In this document: positions 1-18,660 of the stretch, piece after piece
Layout: every line of letters begins with the position of its first letter
How positions within the stretch are numbered: the stretch's first letter is position 1
Assembly (NCBI RefSeq): GCF_900963305.1
Contig: NC_042518.1
Location: 537,548 to 601,547, forward strand
From: Echeneis naucrates
Taxonomy: Eukaryota; Chordata; Actinopteri; Carangiformes; Echeneidae
Direction: 5' to 3'
Length of the DNA: 64,000 nucleotides
Program-made: the position numbers and the translations under genes
The notes under the pieces: generated by a model
Seen by the model: only the letters and a program-made list of their open reading frames with translations
Databases searched by the model: none
Told to the model about the DNA's origin: nothing

Positions 1-71
1 GAGAGAGAGAGAGAGAGAGACAGAGAGAGAGAGGGGGGGGGGGACAGAGAGAGAGAGAGAGAGAGAGAGAG
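1..71. repeat. (GA)n microsatellite with an internal G run
   Basis: A GA dinucleotide tract is interrupted by one cytosine and by a run of about eleven guanines. It starts at the window edge, so its true length is unknown. Confidence 0.95.
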
Positions 72-985
72 TTAACTTGACTCCAGACTGAGAGGGAATT
101 CAGTTCAGCTCACTGTTTGAGTTCAGGATCTGGTTTTGTCAGTTTAATGAATGCTCTCTGAGCTGAGGAGTTTACTGTAATATGAGATAGTACAAAAGGT
201 ACAAAAACCTCAAAATTATAGTTAATTACCGGCCTAATTGAAATGCTGCTGTTCCGTTAACTGTGCTTCAGCATATATGGACTGAAACAACTGTCCAACA
301 GGTTAAAGAAGCTGTTATCAAGGAAGAGGTGAAAATTTATCTCAAATAATCCTTCGCTGTCTCAGTCATCTTTATCATGACTGAGAATGTAAAGATCACA
401 TTTATATGTATACCAGACAACAGTGGAAATGAGAGAACAGCTAACTGATGTTAGTTAAACAAACTATCACATGATTGAGTCAGAAACTGTTATATTAGTT
501 AGTTAAACTGAGGTTTTCTACACTAAGCACCATGACTTTGACTTCGCACAATAAGTTCTCTATAGATACACAAATCAGTTGTACATGAAACAGACACCCT
601 ATTTTTGAGAATTGATTGAATTAGTGTATCCTTTTTTTGGTTTGGTTTCCTTTAGGCTGACCTCAGCAGATGACCCCAACAGGTGGTGGTCTCTCCACTC
701 AAGGTGGGCCTGCCTGGTGTCGATAACCAAAACCTGGTTAAAATTAGTAAACGGTCAGATTGGTTGGGTTAAAGACTGCAGTCAATTAGAAAAACTCAGG
801 GCCAGAGTTAGAATCATTTTAGCTTAAATATGGAAGTTTTGAACTGTTAGAATAAATTTATATGCTGCTATGTACAAAAAAACCAAAACAAAAAACGGAT
901 TCTAATTACTCTGGGGACTCAGGTTAAGTGTGAAGTCGTCGGACTGAACATGTTTCAGACTTTGTGTGTCCGTCTGTCGCTCAGA
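72..985. other. No gene seen upstream of hsp70 copy A
   Basis: This AT-rich stretch contains only short open frames without family resemblance or splice context. I see nothing in it beyond ordinary intergenic sequence leading into the hsp70 promoter. Confidence 0.6.
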
Positions 986-1145
986 TTCTCCAGCTGACTG
1001 GAAACCGGTAGAACGTTCTGGGCCAACCCTCCCATCTACGTCATCACGCTGGAAAGGACGCTCGGCTCTGTGATTGGACGAGAAACCCGAGGGGCGGGAA
1101 CGAAAGCTCTCGAAACAACTAGAAATGAGGACGAAAGGAATAAAA
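986..1145 (+). promoter_or_regulatory. Candidate promoter of hsp70 copy A
   Basis: At 1011-1018 there is a perfect GAA-nn-TTC heat-shock-element pair with a degenerate third unit (GGC, 1021). GAA at 1001 and TTC at 986 lie in the same 5-bp phase. An inverted CCAAT box (ATTGG) lies near 1072, a GC box (GGGGCGGGA) near 1091, and a TATA-like AATAAAA at 1139-1145. Together these suit a heat-inducible promoter with transcription starting near 1170. Motif matches were made by eye, and the TATA box is not canonical. Confidence 0.5.
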
Positions 1146-1317
1146 CCGGGACCGGCAACAGGACCGAACCGGGACCGGCAACAGGACCGGAGCAGGACCG
1201 GAGCATACCGGAGCATACCGGAGCATACCGGAGCATACCGGGAACATACCGGGAGCATACCGGGAGCATACCGGGAGCATACCGGGAGCATACCGGGAGC
1301 ATACCGGGAACATACCG
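1146..1317 (+). repeat. Minisatellite in the hsp70 copy A leader exon
   Basis: The block begins with tandem GGACCG-containing units of about 24 bp. It continues as four 10-bp units (GAGCATACCG, 1201-1240) and seven 11-bp units (GGAGCATACCG or GGAACATACCG, 1241-1317). It lies between the TATA-like box and a splice donor at 1324, so it probably makes up most of the untranslated first exon. Open frames running through it on both strands are by-products of the repeat. Confidence 0.9.
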
Positions 1318-1323
1318 GGAACA

Positions 1324-1729
1324 GTAAGTACATATATTGCGCTTTTTGAAGCACAGTTAGGTTTTTGGTGTTTGGACTGACTTTGAGTTGATATCGCAGA
1401 AAACAGTTTCTGTCCAAAAGGCTCCTCGACAGTCTGATCTGCTTCGTTCTGGAGGCTGAAGTTCGGATTTGCAGATCCGCTGTGTGTTTCAGCTTTTTTC
1501 CGTTTCAATTAAACAGATAACCAAAGTTAACTGAAAACTGCCAGGTTGAACAGAAAATGCTGACATTCATTCACCTTAAACAAACAAACTCTAACAAAAA
1601 AAGAATACAATACAATCAACATTTTTATCTCTGTGAGGACTCTGAGACATCAGATGAGATCCACATTTCATATGAATCCCATTCAGGGCTTTTATCATAT
1701 TCCTGTAACCTTTGTTTCTGCCTCATTAG
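1324..1729 (+). other. Probable 5' UTR intron of hsp70 copy A
   Basis: A donor (aca|GTAAGT) follows the minisatellite at 1324. A pyrimidine-rich acceptor ending CTCATTAG closes at 1729, 22 bp before the start codon. Copy B has an equivalent but much shorter leader intron, which supports the model. Inferred from splice signals only. Confidence 0.6.
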
Positions 1730-1751
1730 GACATACATTTAAACGGCCAAG

Positions 1752-3167
1752 ATGTCAGCAGCTAAAGGAGCCGCCATCGGCATCGACCTGGGCACCACCT
1801 ACTCCTGCGTGGGGGTTTTCCAGCACGGAAAGGTGGAAATCATCGCCAACGACCAGGGCAACAGGACCACGCCCAGCTACGTGGCCTTCACAGACACAGA
1901 GAGGCTCATCGGGGACGCAGCCAAGAACCAGGTGGCCTTGAACCCCAGCAACACCGTGTTTGATGCCAAGAGGCTGATTGGAAGAAAGTTTGAGGACCCA
2001 GTGGTGCAGGCCGACATGAAGCACTGGCCCTTCAAGGTGGTTTCAGATGGAGGGAAGCCCAAAATCCAGGTGGAGTACAAAGGGGAGAGCAAAGCCTTCA
2101 ACCCTGAGGAGATCTCCTCCATGGTCCTGGTGAAGATGAAGGAGATCGCTGAGGCCTACCTGGGTCACAAGGTGGCCAGCGCCGTCATCACAGTCCCGGC
2201 GTACTTCAACGACTCCCAGCGGCAGGCGACTAAAGACGCAGGCGTCATCGCGGGCCTGAACGTCCTGAGGATCATCAACGAGCCGACGGCGGCCGCCATC
2301 GCGTACGGTCTGGACAAGAGCAAATCGGGAGAACGTAACGTACTGATCTTTGACCTCGGCGGAGGCACCTTCGACGTGTCCATCCTCACCATCGAAGACG
2401 GGATCTTCGAGGTCAAGTCCACAGCTGGAGACACTCACCTGGGCGGAGAAGACTTTGACAACCGCATGGTCAACCACTTTGTGGAGGAGTTCAAGAGGAA
2501 ACACAAGAAAGACATCAGCCAGAACAAGAGAGCCCTGAGGAGGCTGCGCACAGCCTGCGAGAGGGCCAAGAGGACCCTGTCCTCCAGCTCCCAGGCCAGC
2601 ATCGAGATCGACTCTCTGTTTGAGGGCACCGACTTCTACACCTCCGTCACCAGGGCTCGCTTTGAGGAGCTGTGCTCCGACCTGTTCAGGGGAACCTTAG
2701 ATCCGGTGGAGAAAGCTCTGAAGGACGCCAAGATGGACAAGGCGCAGATCCACGACGTGGTCCTGGTGGGAGGCTCCACCCGAATCCCCAAAATCCAGAA
2801 ACTCCTGCAGGATTTCTTCAACGGCAGAGAGCTGAACAAGAGCATCAACCCGGACGAGGCGGTGGCTTACGGTGCCGCCGTCCAGGCTGCCATCCTCACA
2901 GGTGACACCTCTGGCAACGTTCAGGACCTGCTGCTGCTGGACGTGGCCCCTCTGTCCCTGGGTATCGAGACGGCCGGAGGAGTCATGACGTCCCTGATTA
3001 AACGCAACACCACCATCCCCACCAAACAAACCCAGGTCTTCAGCACCTACTCTGACAACCAGCCCGGGGTCCTCATCCAGGTGTACGAAGGGGAAAGAGC
3101 CATGACCAAGGACAACAACCTGCTGGGCAAGTTCGAGCTGACGGGAATCCCACCCGCTCCGCGAGGG

Positions 3168-3212
<45 letters not shown>

Positions 3213-3671
3213 TTGAACGTCTCGGCGGCCGACAAAAGCACCGGCAAAGAGAACAAGATCACCATCACCAACGACAAGGGCCGACTGAGCAAAGAAGAGA
3301 TCGAGAGGATGGTGCAGGACGCAGAAAAGTACAAGGCCGAGGACGAAATTCAGAGGGACAAAATCTCTGCCAAGAACTCCCTGGAGTCCTACGCCTTCAA
3401 CATGAAGAGCAGCGTGCAGGACCAGAACTTCAAGGGCAAAATCAGCGAGGAGGAGCAGAAGAAGGTGGTCGAGAAGTGTGACGAAACCATCAGCTGGCTG
3501 GAGAACAACCAGCTGGCTGATAAAGAGGAGTTTCAACACAAGCAGAAAGAGCTGGAGAAGGTGTGCAACCCCGTCATCAGCAAGCTGTATCAGGGAGGAA
3601 CGCCTGCAAGTAGCTGTAGAGAGCAGGCAGGAGCCGGCTCCCAGGGGCCCACTATTGAGGAGGTGGATTAA
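1752..3671 (+). CDS. hsp70: Heat shock protein 70 (inducible type), copy A
   Basis: A single uninterrupted 639-codon frame encodes a complete cytosolic HSP70. This ATP-driven chaperone binds exposed hydrophobic peptides with J-domain and nucleotide-exchange partners. All three family signatures are visible: GIDLGTTYS near residue 10, [12 protein letters not shown] near 200 and [14 protein letters not shown] near 335. A basic nuclear-localisation stretch lies near 246-265. The C-terminus is PTIEEVD, the TPR co-chaperone docking tail. The tail lacks GGMP repeats and the coding region has no introns, which fits the stress-inducible rather than the constitutive HSC70 class. The start was chosen because it gives the standard N-terminus. 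The protein is identical to copy B at 43781-45700 on the other strand, with only three silent base differences found (2192, 2291, 3182). Confidence 0.97.
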
Positions 3672-3819
3672 AGTGGCCCTGAACATGGACTCTGTCATCA
3701 CTGGGACTTTCTACTGTTAATTTTAAACTCTATATCTGTGACCTGTAAGGATAAAAATGAAAACGAACTTTTCTAGATATTTCTTTGGTGGCATTGCTGG
3801 AATTCGTAATGAAAATGTA

Positions 3820-3825
3820 AATAAA
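3820..3825 (+). terminator. Polyadenylation signal AATAAA of hsp70 copy A
   Basis: The first canonical hexamer lies about 150 bp past the stop codon. It falls outside the segment shared with copy B, so the two genes use unrelated 3' ends. Confidence 0.7.
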
Positions 3826-4880
3826 TCTTAATATTTACTCTGGTTTCATTAAAACTGCTTGAGTGATTAATTCATTTAGAAACAGTAAGTCATCAGAATG
3901 TAACATGAAGAAGAACCAAAGATTATTAATGCCATTGAAGGAACATTAAGGCTGAAAGAAACCATGCTAGAAGAATTACTGACAGGATACACAAGTTTGA
4001 CATTGACATATTTAAAACTGACACTAGATAAAAAAGCAAACAAAAAACTAACTACCATGAAGTGGTAAATCAGTGTACTATATAGAAATGCCACTAGATG
4101 GTACAATTTCACTTCTTAGATAAAGTCTTTAGTATTGGAGTCTTTTAATGCCTATCGTAACTAAAGAGAAGAAAGTATTAAACTTAAATAAATGTGTTTA
4201 GTTATATTCCATCACTGGAGCATGTTTCACTGATACAGAGGAAAACAGTTGGCAAGTTTAATCTAAAGCTGGATCCATCTGTTGTCTATATCTAGAGAAT
4301 CATTGGAAAGTATTTTATTTGCATTGCACCTTTAGTATTATTTGTACATTGTTGATATGATTGCTATTTTTCCTTTTTAACTCAACATTTCTAGCTTTTT
4401 GATTGTAGCTCCGATGTAAATACTTGAAATGAAATTCCTTGATTTATTTGTCAGTTGAATTACAGTTCGGCTACAATAGATTAATTTGAGTTAATTATTT
4501 GACAAAACTTTGAAACAAAAGTCAAAATAAGAAAGCTGTTATTATAAAATTAACCACAACATGGATCCTGATGGAGATGAGACTGAGGTGGATCTTTAGC
4601 TGTTGCAGACTTTCCTTTGAACGTTTTTGACAAGCATCCATCTGATTTTAGAGATGAACTCGTGGAGAGACTAAGACTCTGATTTTTTAAATACCTGCTT
4701 TATTTTCATTTCCCACACAAACTCCACCAAGTGCAGCCTTTCTGTGTTATGAAATGTGGCTAAAAGATACGGAGTCTCACACAAAGAGTGATCATTAAAT
4801 CGAGCCTCGGAGCCTTTGTACCAGCTTATTAATATTATCTAGGTCGGTTTATTTATACCCTTTTATTTGTGAAGCGGAAA
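3826..4880. other. Intergenic, hsp70 copy A to taok2; one CTCF-like motif
   Basis: AT-rich, with no coding frame of note. CCACTAGATGG at 4091-4101 resembles the CTCF core on the plus strand. Nothing else stands out. Confidence 0.5.
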
Positions 4881-5480
4881 CCTCACCGGAAACAGAACAG
4901 CCGTTTTCCGGTCACCGTTCAGTCCCGCCCCACCAGCCTGTGCCATCTTGTATTTAGCAAGAACAAAAACGGTGTGAGAAACAAGTGCAGCCGCAGGATG
5001 GGGCGAAGATTTTAGGGAATTTTTTGGGGGGTGTAGTTTTAAAAAGCTTCGATGTAACGGGACAATATGCTCGGATGTGAGTCAGCGCGGAGGAAGAGCA
5101 GCCACACCCCGCACAACAGCTAACGTTAACGTTAGCTTCCAGCCACTGAAGCTAAGCTAGCCAATTAGCTAAGGCTAGCAGCCGAGTAACGGCAGCGAAG
5201 ACAGCTGGTGAGTTTAAAGTTTAAAAATCAGACAGCGCGATTCGGAAACCGAGGATTGATTGACCGGTGGCTCCGGAACCAGAGGCCGAGTGAGGAGGGA
5301 ATGGGCCGGACGTCGTGTTAAGAGAGAGCCCGGGCTATGAGGACAGAGCCTCGTTAGCTCCGCTGCTAACGGTTGTTTTTCGGCGCAGAGCGGAACCACA
5401 ATAAGCCGCGGTAAGTAGCATTAGCCTAGCCGCAGAGCTAGCTCAGCCGGTTAGTTCTTCCAGAGGGGGGGTTCAAACTT
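4880..5480 (+). promoter_or_regulatory. CpG-rich promoter and leader region of taok2
   Basis: GC and CpG content rises sharply between AT-rich flanks. Two good splice donors follow: GCTG|GTGAGT with exon end at 5207, and GCG|GTAAGT with exon end at 5410. They are probably alternative ends of untranslated first exons. The region holds a 20-bp perfect palindrome, AGCTAACGTTAACGTTAGCT (5118-5137), an inverted pair GTTAGC/GCTAAC (5353-5370) and further TAGC clusters. The start site is not defined by the sequence. Confidence 0.6.
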
Positions 5481-8400
5481 GGGACCGGGGATGCCCAATG
5501 GTCTGTGATTTGTTTCCTGAGGCCTCCAGTTGAACGCCAAACTGTTTGATTTTGACCTCAGCTCATCATTTTCTTGTAGCGTGTCCGTGATTTTTTTTAT
5601 TTATTTTTTTTTAGCATGTATTTTCCAAAGATGATTTTTGTCGGTGATCCTTCAGTGTGCCGGGCTTCTTCCCACGAAGATCCCAAACCAGTCTGGGACA
5701 TTTATCTGATGTTTGGTTTGACAGTTAATCATCTGTCGGTGAAGCAAAAGGTGTGGCTGTCTTTTTGTTCGATGGAAAGTCAAACACTTTTATGACCCTT
5801 TTCTCAATGTTGTTGCTGAAAATGCTGTTTTTAATCAACCAGTTAATTAACCAATAGTTTCTATTGGTTAAAACTAGTTTCTCTAGTTAACATTAGCTCT
5901 TATTGTCATGTCCTGTTTTATTTTTGATTTGATCCATCAGCAGGCCCAGAAATAAACAGCATAGTTTCTTTAAAGTTGTGTTCTTCAACCGCAATAAAGA
6001 CAGTTTCAGACTTGCTAAGATCTGATGGGTTGAGCTGCACAGCGAAACAACAGTCATGTGTTGATGAGGTATTTAACAGGCTCAGTGAAGGCCGTTTATG
6101 GCGTTGTTGTGTCCAAATAAAACTTAAGTAGATCAGAGTTTTCAGTCTTGGGGCAGAGGTTGATGTAATGCTTCTGTGAAGGGAAATCAAAACTGCACAT
6201 CTTGTCCTTATTTCCAGTTAAACAACTTCAGAGTGGTTCACTGTGATTTGAAGACAAAGCTTTGTTAAACAGGATTAGCATGAAGATATTTACGGTCAGT
6301 ATGAACTGCTTTTTGGGCTGTGACTTGATGCTTCTAAAGGTGTGTGTTCACGGTGATAGTGTGTATTTTTATATGGTCACCGGCGCCACTGACACACCAA
6401 ATTTCACGTCATTTGTAATGCTTTAAAGAGCCGTCTGACACTCAGTTTCCCCTTTTCCTCACTTTTTTTTTAAGTGTTGCTCATGTTTGTTTAGATTTAA
6501 CTTGATTGGACCAAATGTGCATTTGTTTTTTTCCACATAGGAAGTTGTGGAAATTTGCTTCCCCAGTGTCCTGTGCTAAAACATGTAAGGACAACCCTGT
6601 TCTTCGGAAAATGTCAAAAATAGATGCCACAAGACTTTGTCTCATTTAAAAAATGGTGGCCTGTTTGTTGGGTTTTGACGCTGAGGGTTTGGAAAACAGT
6701 GGACAACAGTTACAGTATATGTTTCAAATCATGAACCCAGATTTTGAGAAAGTTTCCAACTATCCATGAAAGAAACAACATTGTGTTTATATGGACTCTA
6801 AATACTGTAAACATGACTGTGTTTGAAGGGAGTAATTATTTTCATGGTGTGATTTCCTTTTTTATTCTGAAAACTTGCATAGTGTAGAGAGATTGGAAAG
6901 AAGGAAGTGGGATGACACGGTAAGAGGTCCCTGGCCAGATGTGAACTGAGAACATCTTCAGGCAGTCAGGACGCCCCATTTTCTTTTTCTAATTTAGAAA
7001 AGCTTACTGCCTGTTCTTCAGTTTTCAGGTTGGTGGTTGTTCTGACTGTATACAGTGGCTTTAGGCGTCTACTTCCTGCCTCGTGCTGAACACCATCCGG
7101 CCTCCGAGTGCCACATTATGTATAATTGTAAATTGGTTCACTGTGTTTTGAAGGAATGCTGAGTGGGGGGTGGGAATCTGTCTCCCTGTCTAGCACAGAT
7201 TTACTAGCGTTTTCACAGCAGTGCTTTAAAAGGAACAAGCCTTGCAGCGCTGCATTAAACAGGGACCCTGGGGCCGAGTTTTCATGTGCTCACCAGATCA
7301 CAGAGGCCTGGTTATGTTGCCAGCTCTACTCGGGGCTCCAGCTGAAACTCAATTATGAGCAGCTTCATCAGCCCTGTTATGAAATGGTGTTGCATTCCAC
7401 AATAAACTCAACTCAGAGTGAAAGTTGCGATAACATTCAATCAGCTGATTTTATTTGAAGCTCAGTTTGGCTCATCTTTGTGTTTTCATGGATTTATTCA
7501 TACTGGTCTTTGATTTGAGCACTGTCAGCACCCATCTGCTGCCGTCTGATCTCCAGATGCAAGAAACAATGTAAGTGTCGTGTGTAATTGAATGTGTATT
7601 AAAAACTCCCTTTTCCTTCATTGGTTTGATTGTTTTTTTTGCCCCACTGCTGGGCAGTTAATTTTCGAGCTGAGGGGAAAATGTGGGGGAATCTGAAAAT
7701 GTTTTGATGATTCATTCATCATCACAAAGTGCCAAATATTTACTAGTTCTGTCTCCTCAAATATCTAGATTAGGTTCTTTTCGTTGTCTTTTGTGGGTTT
7801 GAATTGAAAGAAGCTGAATCTGCGTTATGAGAGAATTTAAGTAATTTTCAATATTTTGTTGATTTAAATTTTATTCCTCACCTTTTATTAAATTATTTTT
7901 ATATTTAACGCTGCAACAACTAATTGATGAACTGATGAGTAAATTAACTCTCCACATTTTTTTATGAAGAAATTTGGATTTTTATTTTTATTTTTTAACC
8001 AAAGTTGTCAAAAGTAATGATTTGTCGACACCAGAGTGCTTTCTGTCTTCTTATAGATGAAATGTTTAATCAGGATAATAAACAACATATTTATCAATAA
8101 CGGGGTAACTGCTTTGGACTGTCAAGAAAACCAGATATTTTATGTCACCATGACAACTGAGCACCTTTCTGTTACGTTGGAGGTGTAATGATTTGGTGCA
8201 TTTGATTTTGCACAGCTGAATGAGTAACAGACTCTGGTGGTGGACATTTTGGCTGCACTTTATACAATTTATGTGGGGTTTCCTTGTTTTTGAGCCATTT
8301 TGTCCCATATTTTAAACTACATACTCAACTTTTTTAATTTGTTTCATTCTAGACCTGTCAGACTTAATAAGTCATTGAAGCTTCCTCTTGCCTCGGGTTT

Positions 8401-9483
8401 TTATTCTGGAAGTTGTTTTGATCACTTTTATAACACATAATGTATGCTTTTGATGTCACAACCCAAACTGAACACTCAATAATTGAAATCTGTTCACATT
8501 GAAATGGAGCAGCCATTTTGTTTCCCCCTCATCGGTACTCGCTAACCCTAACCCTGCTCATGCCACACTCTCAGCTGAAGCTCCTGTCCCCCCCATACCT
8601 GTCGGCTGTCTTCATGTCATAACGTGTTGGCTGGAAACTGTACTGGATAGATCAGCCGTTGGAGATAATGTGGTTTGTTTTTTTTTTTTATATATCACCA
8701 CAGTGGTGCAGAGCTGCGATAACTCCAAATGGGCCAAAAGCAGCCAGCCATGACATTCCTGAGATTCTACAGCGTTTTTAATTTCATCATGGAAAATTAT
8801 AACATCTCTTCTATGGTGCACATGAGGGGAGTTTGTAAATGGGTCACTTTAGAAGAGTGCACAAATGCATCTTCCAGCATGTTTAGCACATTAATTAGAT
8901 GCTTTTCTGTGAAGTGGAAAACAGACGTCACATCGCTCCTCCAACACTGAGAGGGCAAAGCTGGAATCTGCTACAGCTCCTGTGGAGACAGTCAGGTGTT
9001 TCAACACATCAGTGAAAATGGATCATATATCTGAAGCTGTTCAGTGGTGTCTGTGAACAGGCTAGTATTCTCAGGAGGGATGACAGAAACACTGAAATGT
9101 GATGCAAAGAAACACAACAACTCACTTTTTGGACTCTTGCTCGTGTGCTGGACTTGAAGCCTTTTAGAACCACACTCCATCTTTTATGTTTTTTCTCATG
9201 AAATGTTTAAAGTATGATTGTCCACGTCTCTCTGTCTTTATTTTGTCAATCCAATAAACTCAGACCAACTTCAGAAACATACTGGACTGATCCAGCAGCT
9301 TTTGGATGCAGAAACACTTCTCTGGGCTTAATAGGAAAGAACCTGATGAAATGTTGGTTCCCAAAACATAGGTTCTAGATGTTAAGACCTGGATCTTGTC
9401 TCCTTGTTAAATCCTGGTTGGTCCTGCCGTCTCATCAGTCTCCCAGTGCTAACCCAAGCTCTCCCCTGCCCCCCCACACACAG
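5411..9483 (+). other. First intron of taok2 (about 4 kb)
   Basis: From the CpG-rich leader to the acceptor ending CACAG at 9483 there is only non-coding, AT-rich sequence. I see no conserved-looking exon, RNA gene or intact mobile element. One degraded dispersed-repeat end lies near 7912-7960. Confidence 0.55.
7912..7960. repeat. Degraded dispersed repeat fragment
   Basis: GCTGCAACAACTAATTGATG and the following bases resemble the 'GCTGCAAC..GATTAATCG' terminus of a short, probably non-autonomous DNA element that I remember as common in teleost genomes. The match is loose and from memory. Confidence 0.3.
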
Positions 9484-9492
9484 GCCCTGGCC

Positions 9493-16524
<7,032 letters not shown>

Positions 16525-17390
16525 AACCGGCGAGTGCGCCGCTCTGCTTCTGCCAGGGAAAGCAACCAATAGGCTGCGAAGATGACAGAAGCAGATCTCC
16601 GCCCACTTCATACACAACTTAGCTTTAGTTTTTCTGTTAGGAGGCTCCATCAAGCCAGAGCAAAGAAAAAAAGCCACGCAGATTTTGAAGTGTAAATTTT
16701 AAGCTGAAACAGGAACTGTTAATATCCCAGAGGGTCGATGATCTTTAAAAATGTTTAAATTAGAGAAAGGGAGCTGCGGGTCGAATCTTGAAAGAAAACA
16801 CTTTGAATCCATTGCACAGTATTGAGTTTTACAGAGTTTAGAAGGTTTAAACTGCAGGAGACAAGACTTGGGTCCAGGCCCGGGCCCAGGTCCAGGTCCA
16901 GACTTGGCTCCAGGCCCGGGTTGTTCGGTGTAAGTTGAGAGAAGGAAGTTTGTTGGTTCTCAGTTTGTATCGAACTGAGCGACAGTCGTGGAGCTTCCAC
17001 TCGGCTCGGTGCTTTAAAACCACTGTAACTTTGTAAATAACAGGAAACCGTACACTCAGTTTTTGATTTGTAAGTGTTTCATACGTGGGGGGGTCAGCAC
17101 CGGAGTCGACCAAGGGAAGATTTCTTTAAAACGTTTCTTTGATTTGTAGTGATAAGATTGTGTATATGACCATACAAACTAAACACTGCCATCTTTGCGT
17201 TGGCTTGACCCGACAAGTCGACGCTGCCCTTTAATCTTCTTAAAGGGGCAGTCACACATTTTGGAGCATCAGGCCGCGTGTTGTCACGGCAACAGTCAGG
17301 GGAGAAGATGATGAAGCAGGAGGAAACTTTCCAACAGCTTCAAACCGTCTGATAAAGTAAAGGATCAAAAGACACTGGAGTTACTCTATT

Positions 17391-17412
17391 AGTCACTTTA
17401 TTAGGAACACCC
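17391..17412. repeat. Short dispersed-repeat remnant
   Basis: AGTCACTTTATTAGGAACAC resembles a 'CACTTTATTAGGTACACC' motif remembered as widespread in vertebrate and fish genomes. Only this end is recognisable. Confidence 0.35.
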
Positions 17413-18230
17413 AGTCAGAGGAAGGTTTCAAAGTTTTTCCCTCCAAAACAAAACTCAGGCCGACGTGACGAACCTGAGTTTACATTTTTAATATTCATGT
17501 TAAGTTGGGCCATGGATGACAGATCAGAGAAACCTCCAAAACCAATAAAACACTAATTTCTATCATTTGTTTAATTGTTAATATTTCTGCTGGATGTTGT
17601 TGAGCACTAATGTTCAGGTTTTTACTGCTGGGAGAAGAAAAGATGAGACCTTTATTTGAAATGACAGAAAGAGATGAGATGAGTTTAAGCTGTTGGGAAG
17701 TTTTGATCCAGGACTCAGATCTTTAGCTTCTCACAGATAAGAAAAGCTCCAAAATTGTGGAATTGCTCCTTTAAAGAGATGCTGCCAGAGTGTTGAGTGA
17801 ACGAGTGTGACACACTGACTTCTTTCCACCTTCACTCGTCTCAGTTAGTCTGCAGCTGTAGATAAATCGTACTTTGTTCAAAGGAGTAAATGGGTGCATG
17901 AACTTGTACAGAAGACGTTTGTATGAATCACATGCACACTACCTATTTATATAAGTGCATATAAATGTGGGACACCTGTGCGGCTGCAGGCGTCCTGAAG
18001 ATTGTTCACTGTCCAAACACTTTTGACTTGCATTGTACTTACCAGTGTACATAGAAGCACTAACTCAGACTGTGTTAGAGTAATAATAATGATTATTTTT
18101 GTCCTGTGAGTAATATCCATTTGTACTAGATGCAGACAAATAGAAGCTATCATTATTATTACTACTATCGCAGTCAGAATATTTATGTTATGCTAATTTT
18201 TAAGTTTTTGAAATATAATTGCCAATTTTG

Positions 18231-18244
18231 ACCACTAGGTGGGG
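18231..18244 (+). promoter_or_regulatory. CTCF-like motif
   Basis: CCACTAGGTGGGG (18232-18244) matches the CTCF core consensus except for G in place of C after GG. It sits between taok2 and cdipt, a plausible boundary position. It could be chance. Confidence 0.3.
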
Positions 18245-18660
18245 AATAAGCGCAATGTTACTGTGATAGAGCTATAAAAAATATTAGTGTTTTTAAGGAG
18301 GACAAACGGACTACCTTTCCCAGCATTCCTGTGGAGGTCTCAGGGTGGGAGTCTTCAGTTCTGGGCAGGGCTGCGTTCTACTTTTTACTTTGGATTTTTT
18401 ATTTTTGAGCCAGTATTAAGATGTGGAGCGGAATCACAGATTTTCAGATTCTTTCACTACGTTTGGTGCCATATTTTATTTTTACTTTTTATTTCACATT
18501 TTACTGCACAAAACAAACAAAAAACAAAAAAAAACAAACCCAAACATGTAACCTGCAGAATACGGAGGCTGAAGTGTTCAGTGTTAGAGGCAAAAAAGTC
18601 TGAAATAGTATTTCTTCTAAGTAAATTCTGTATATGAAGCTTTTATTTCATATTGATATT

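Larger units (their letters stand above)
16525..18660 (+). other. taok2 3' UTR and beyond
   Basis: This is non-coding sequence after the taok2 stop. A canonical AATAAA lies at 17544-17549. Later hexamers exist as far as 20.3 kb, so the true end is uncertain. I see no second gene. Confidence 0.5.

Noticed and set aside
902-1508. Overlapping open frames on both strands through the 11-bp minisatellite
   Set aside because: A repeat unit free of stops keeps several frames open at once. The predicted peptides are only repeats of the unit.
2697-3701. Long open frame antisense to hsp70 copy A (334 codons), repeated opposite copy B at 43751-44755
   Set aside because: Antisense frames of this kind are a known by-product of hsp70 codon bias and have led to false annotations (for example as NAD-glutamate dehydrogenase). 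There is no start context, splice context or independent family resemblance.
8538-8556. Telomere-like CTAACCCTAACCCTG
   Set aside because: Only two units, expected by chance in AT-rich intronic sequence.
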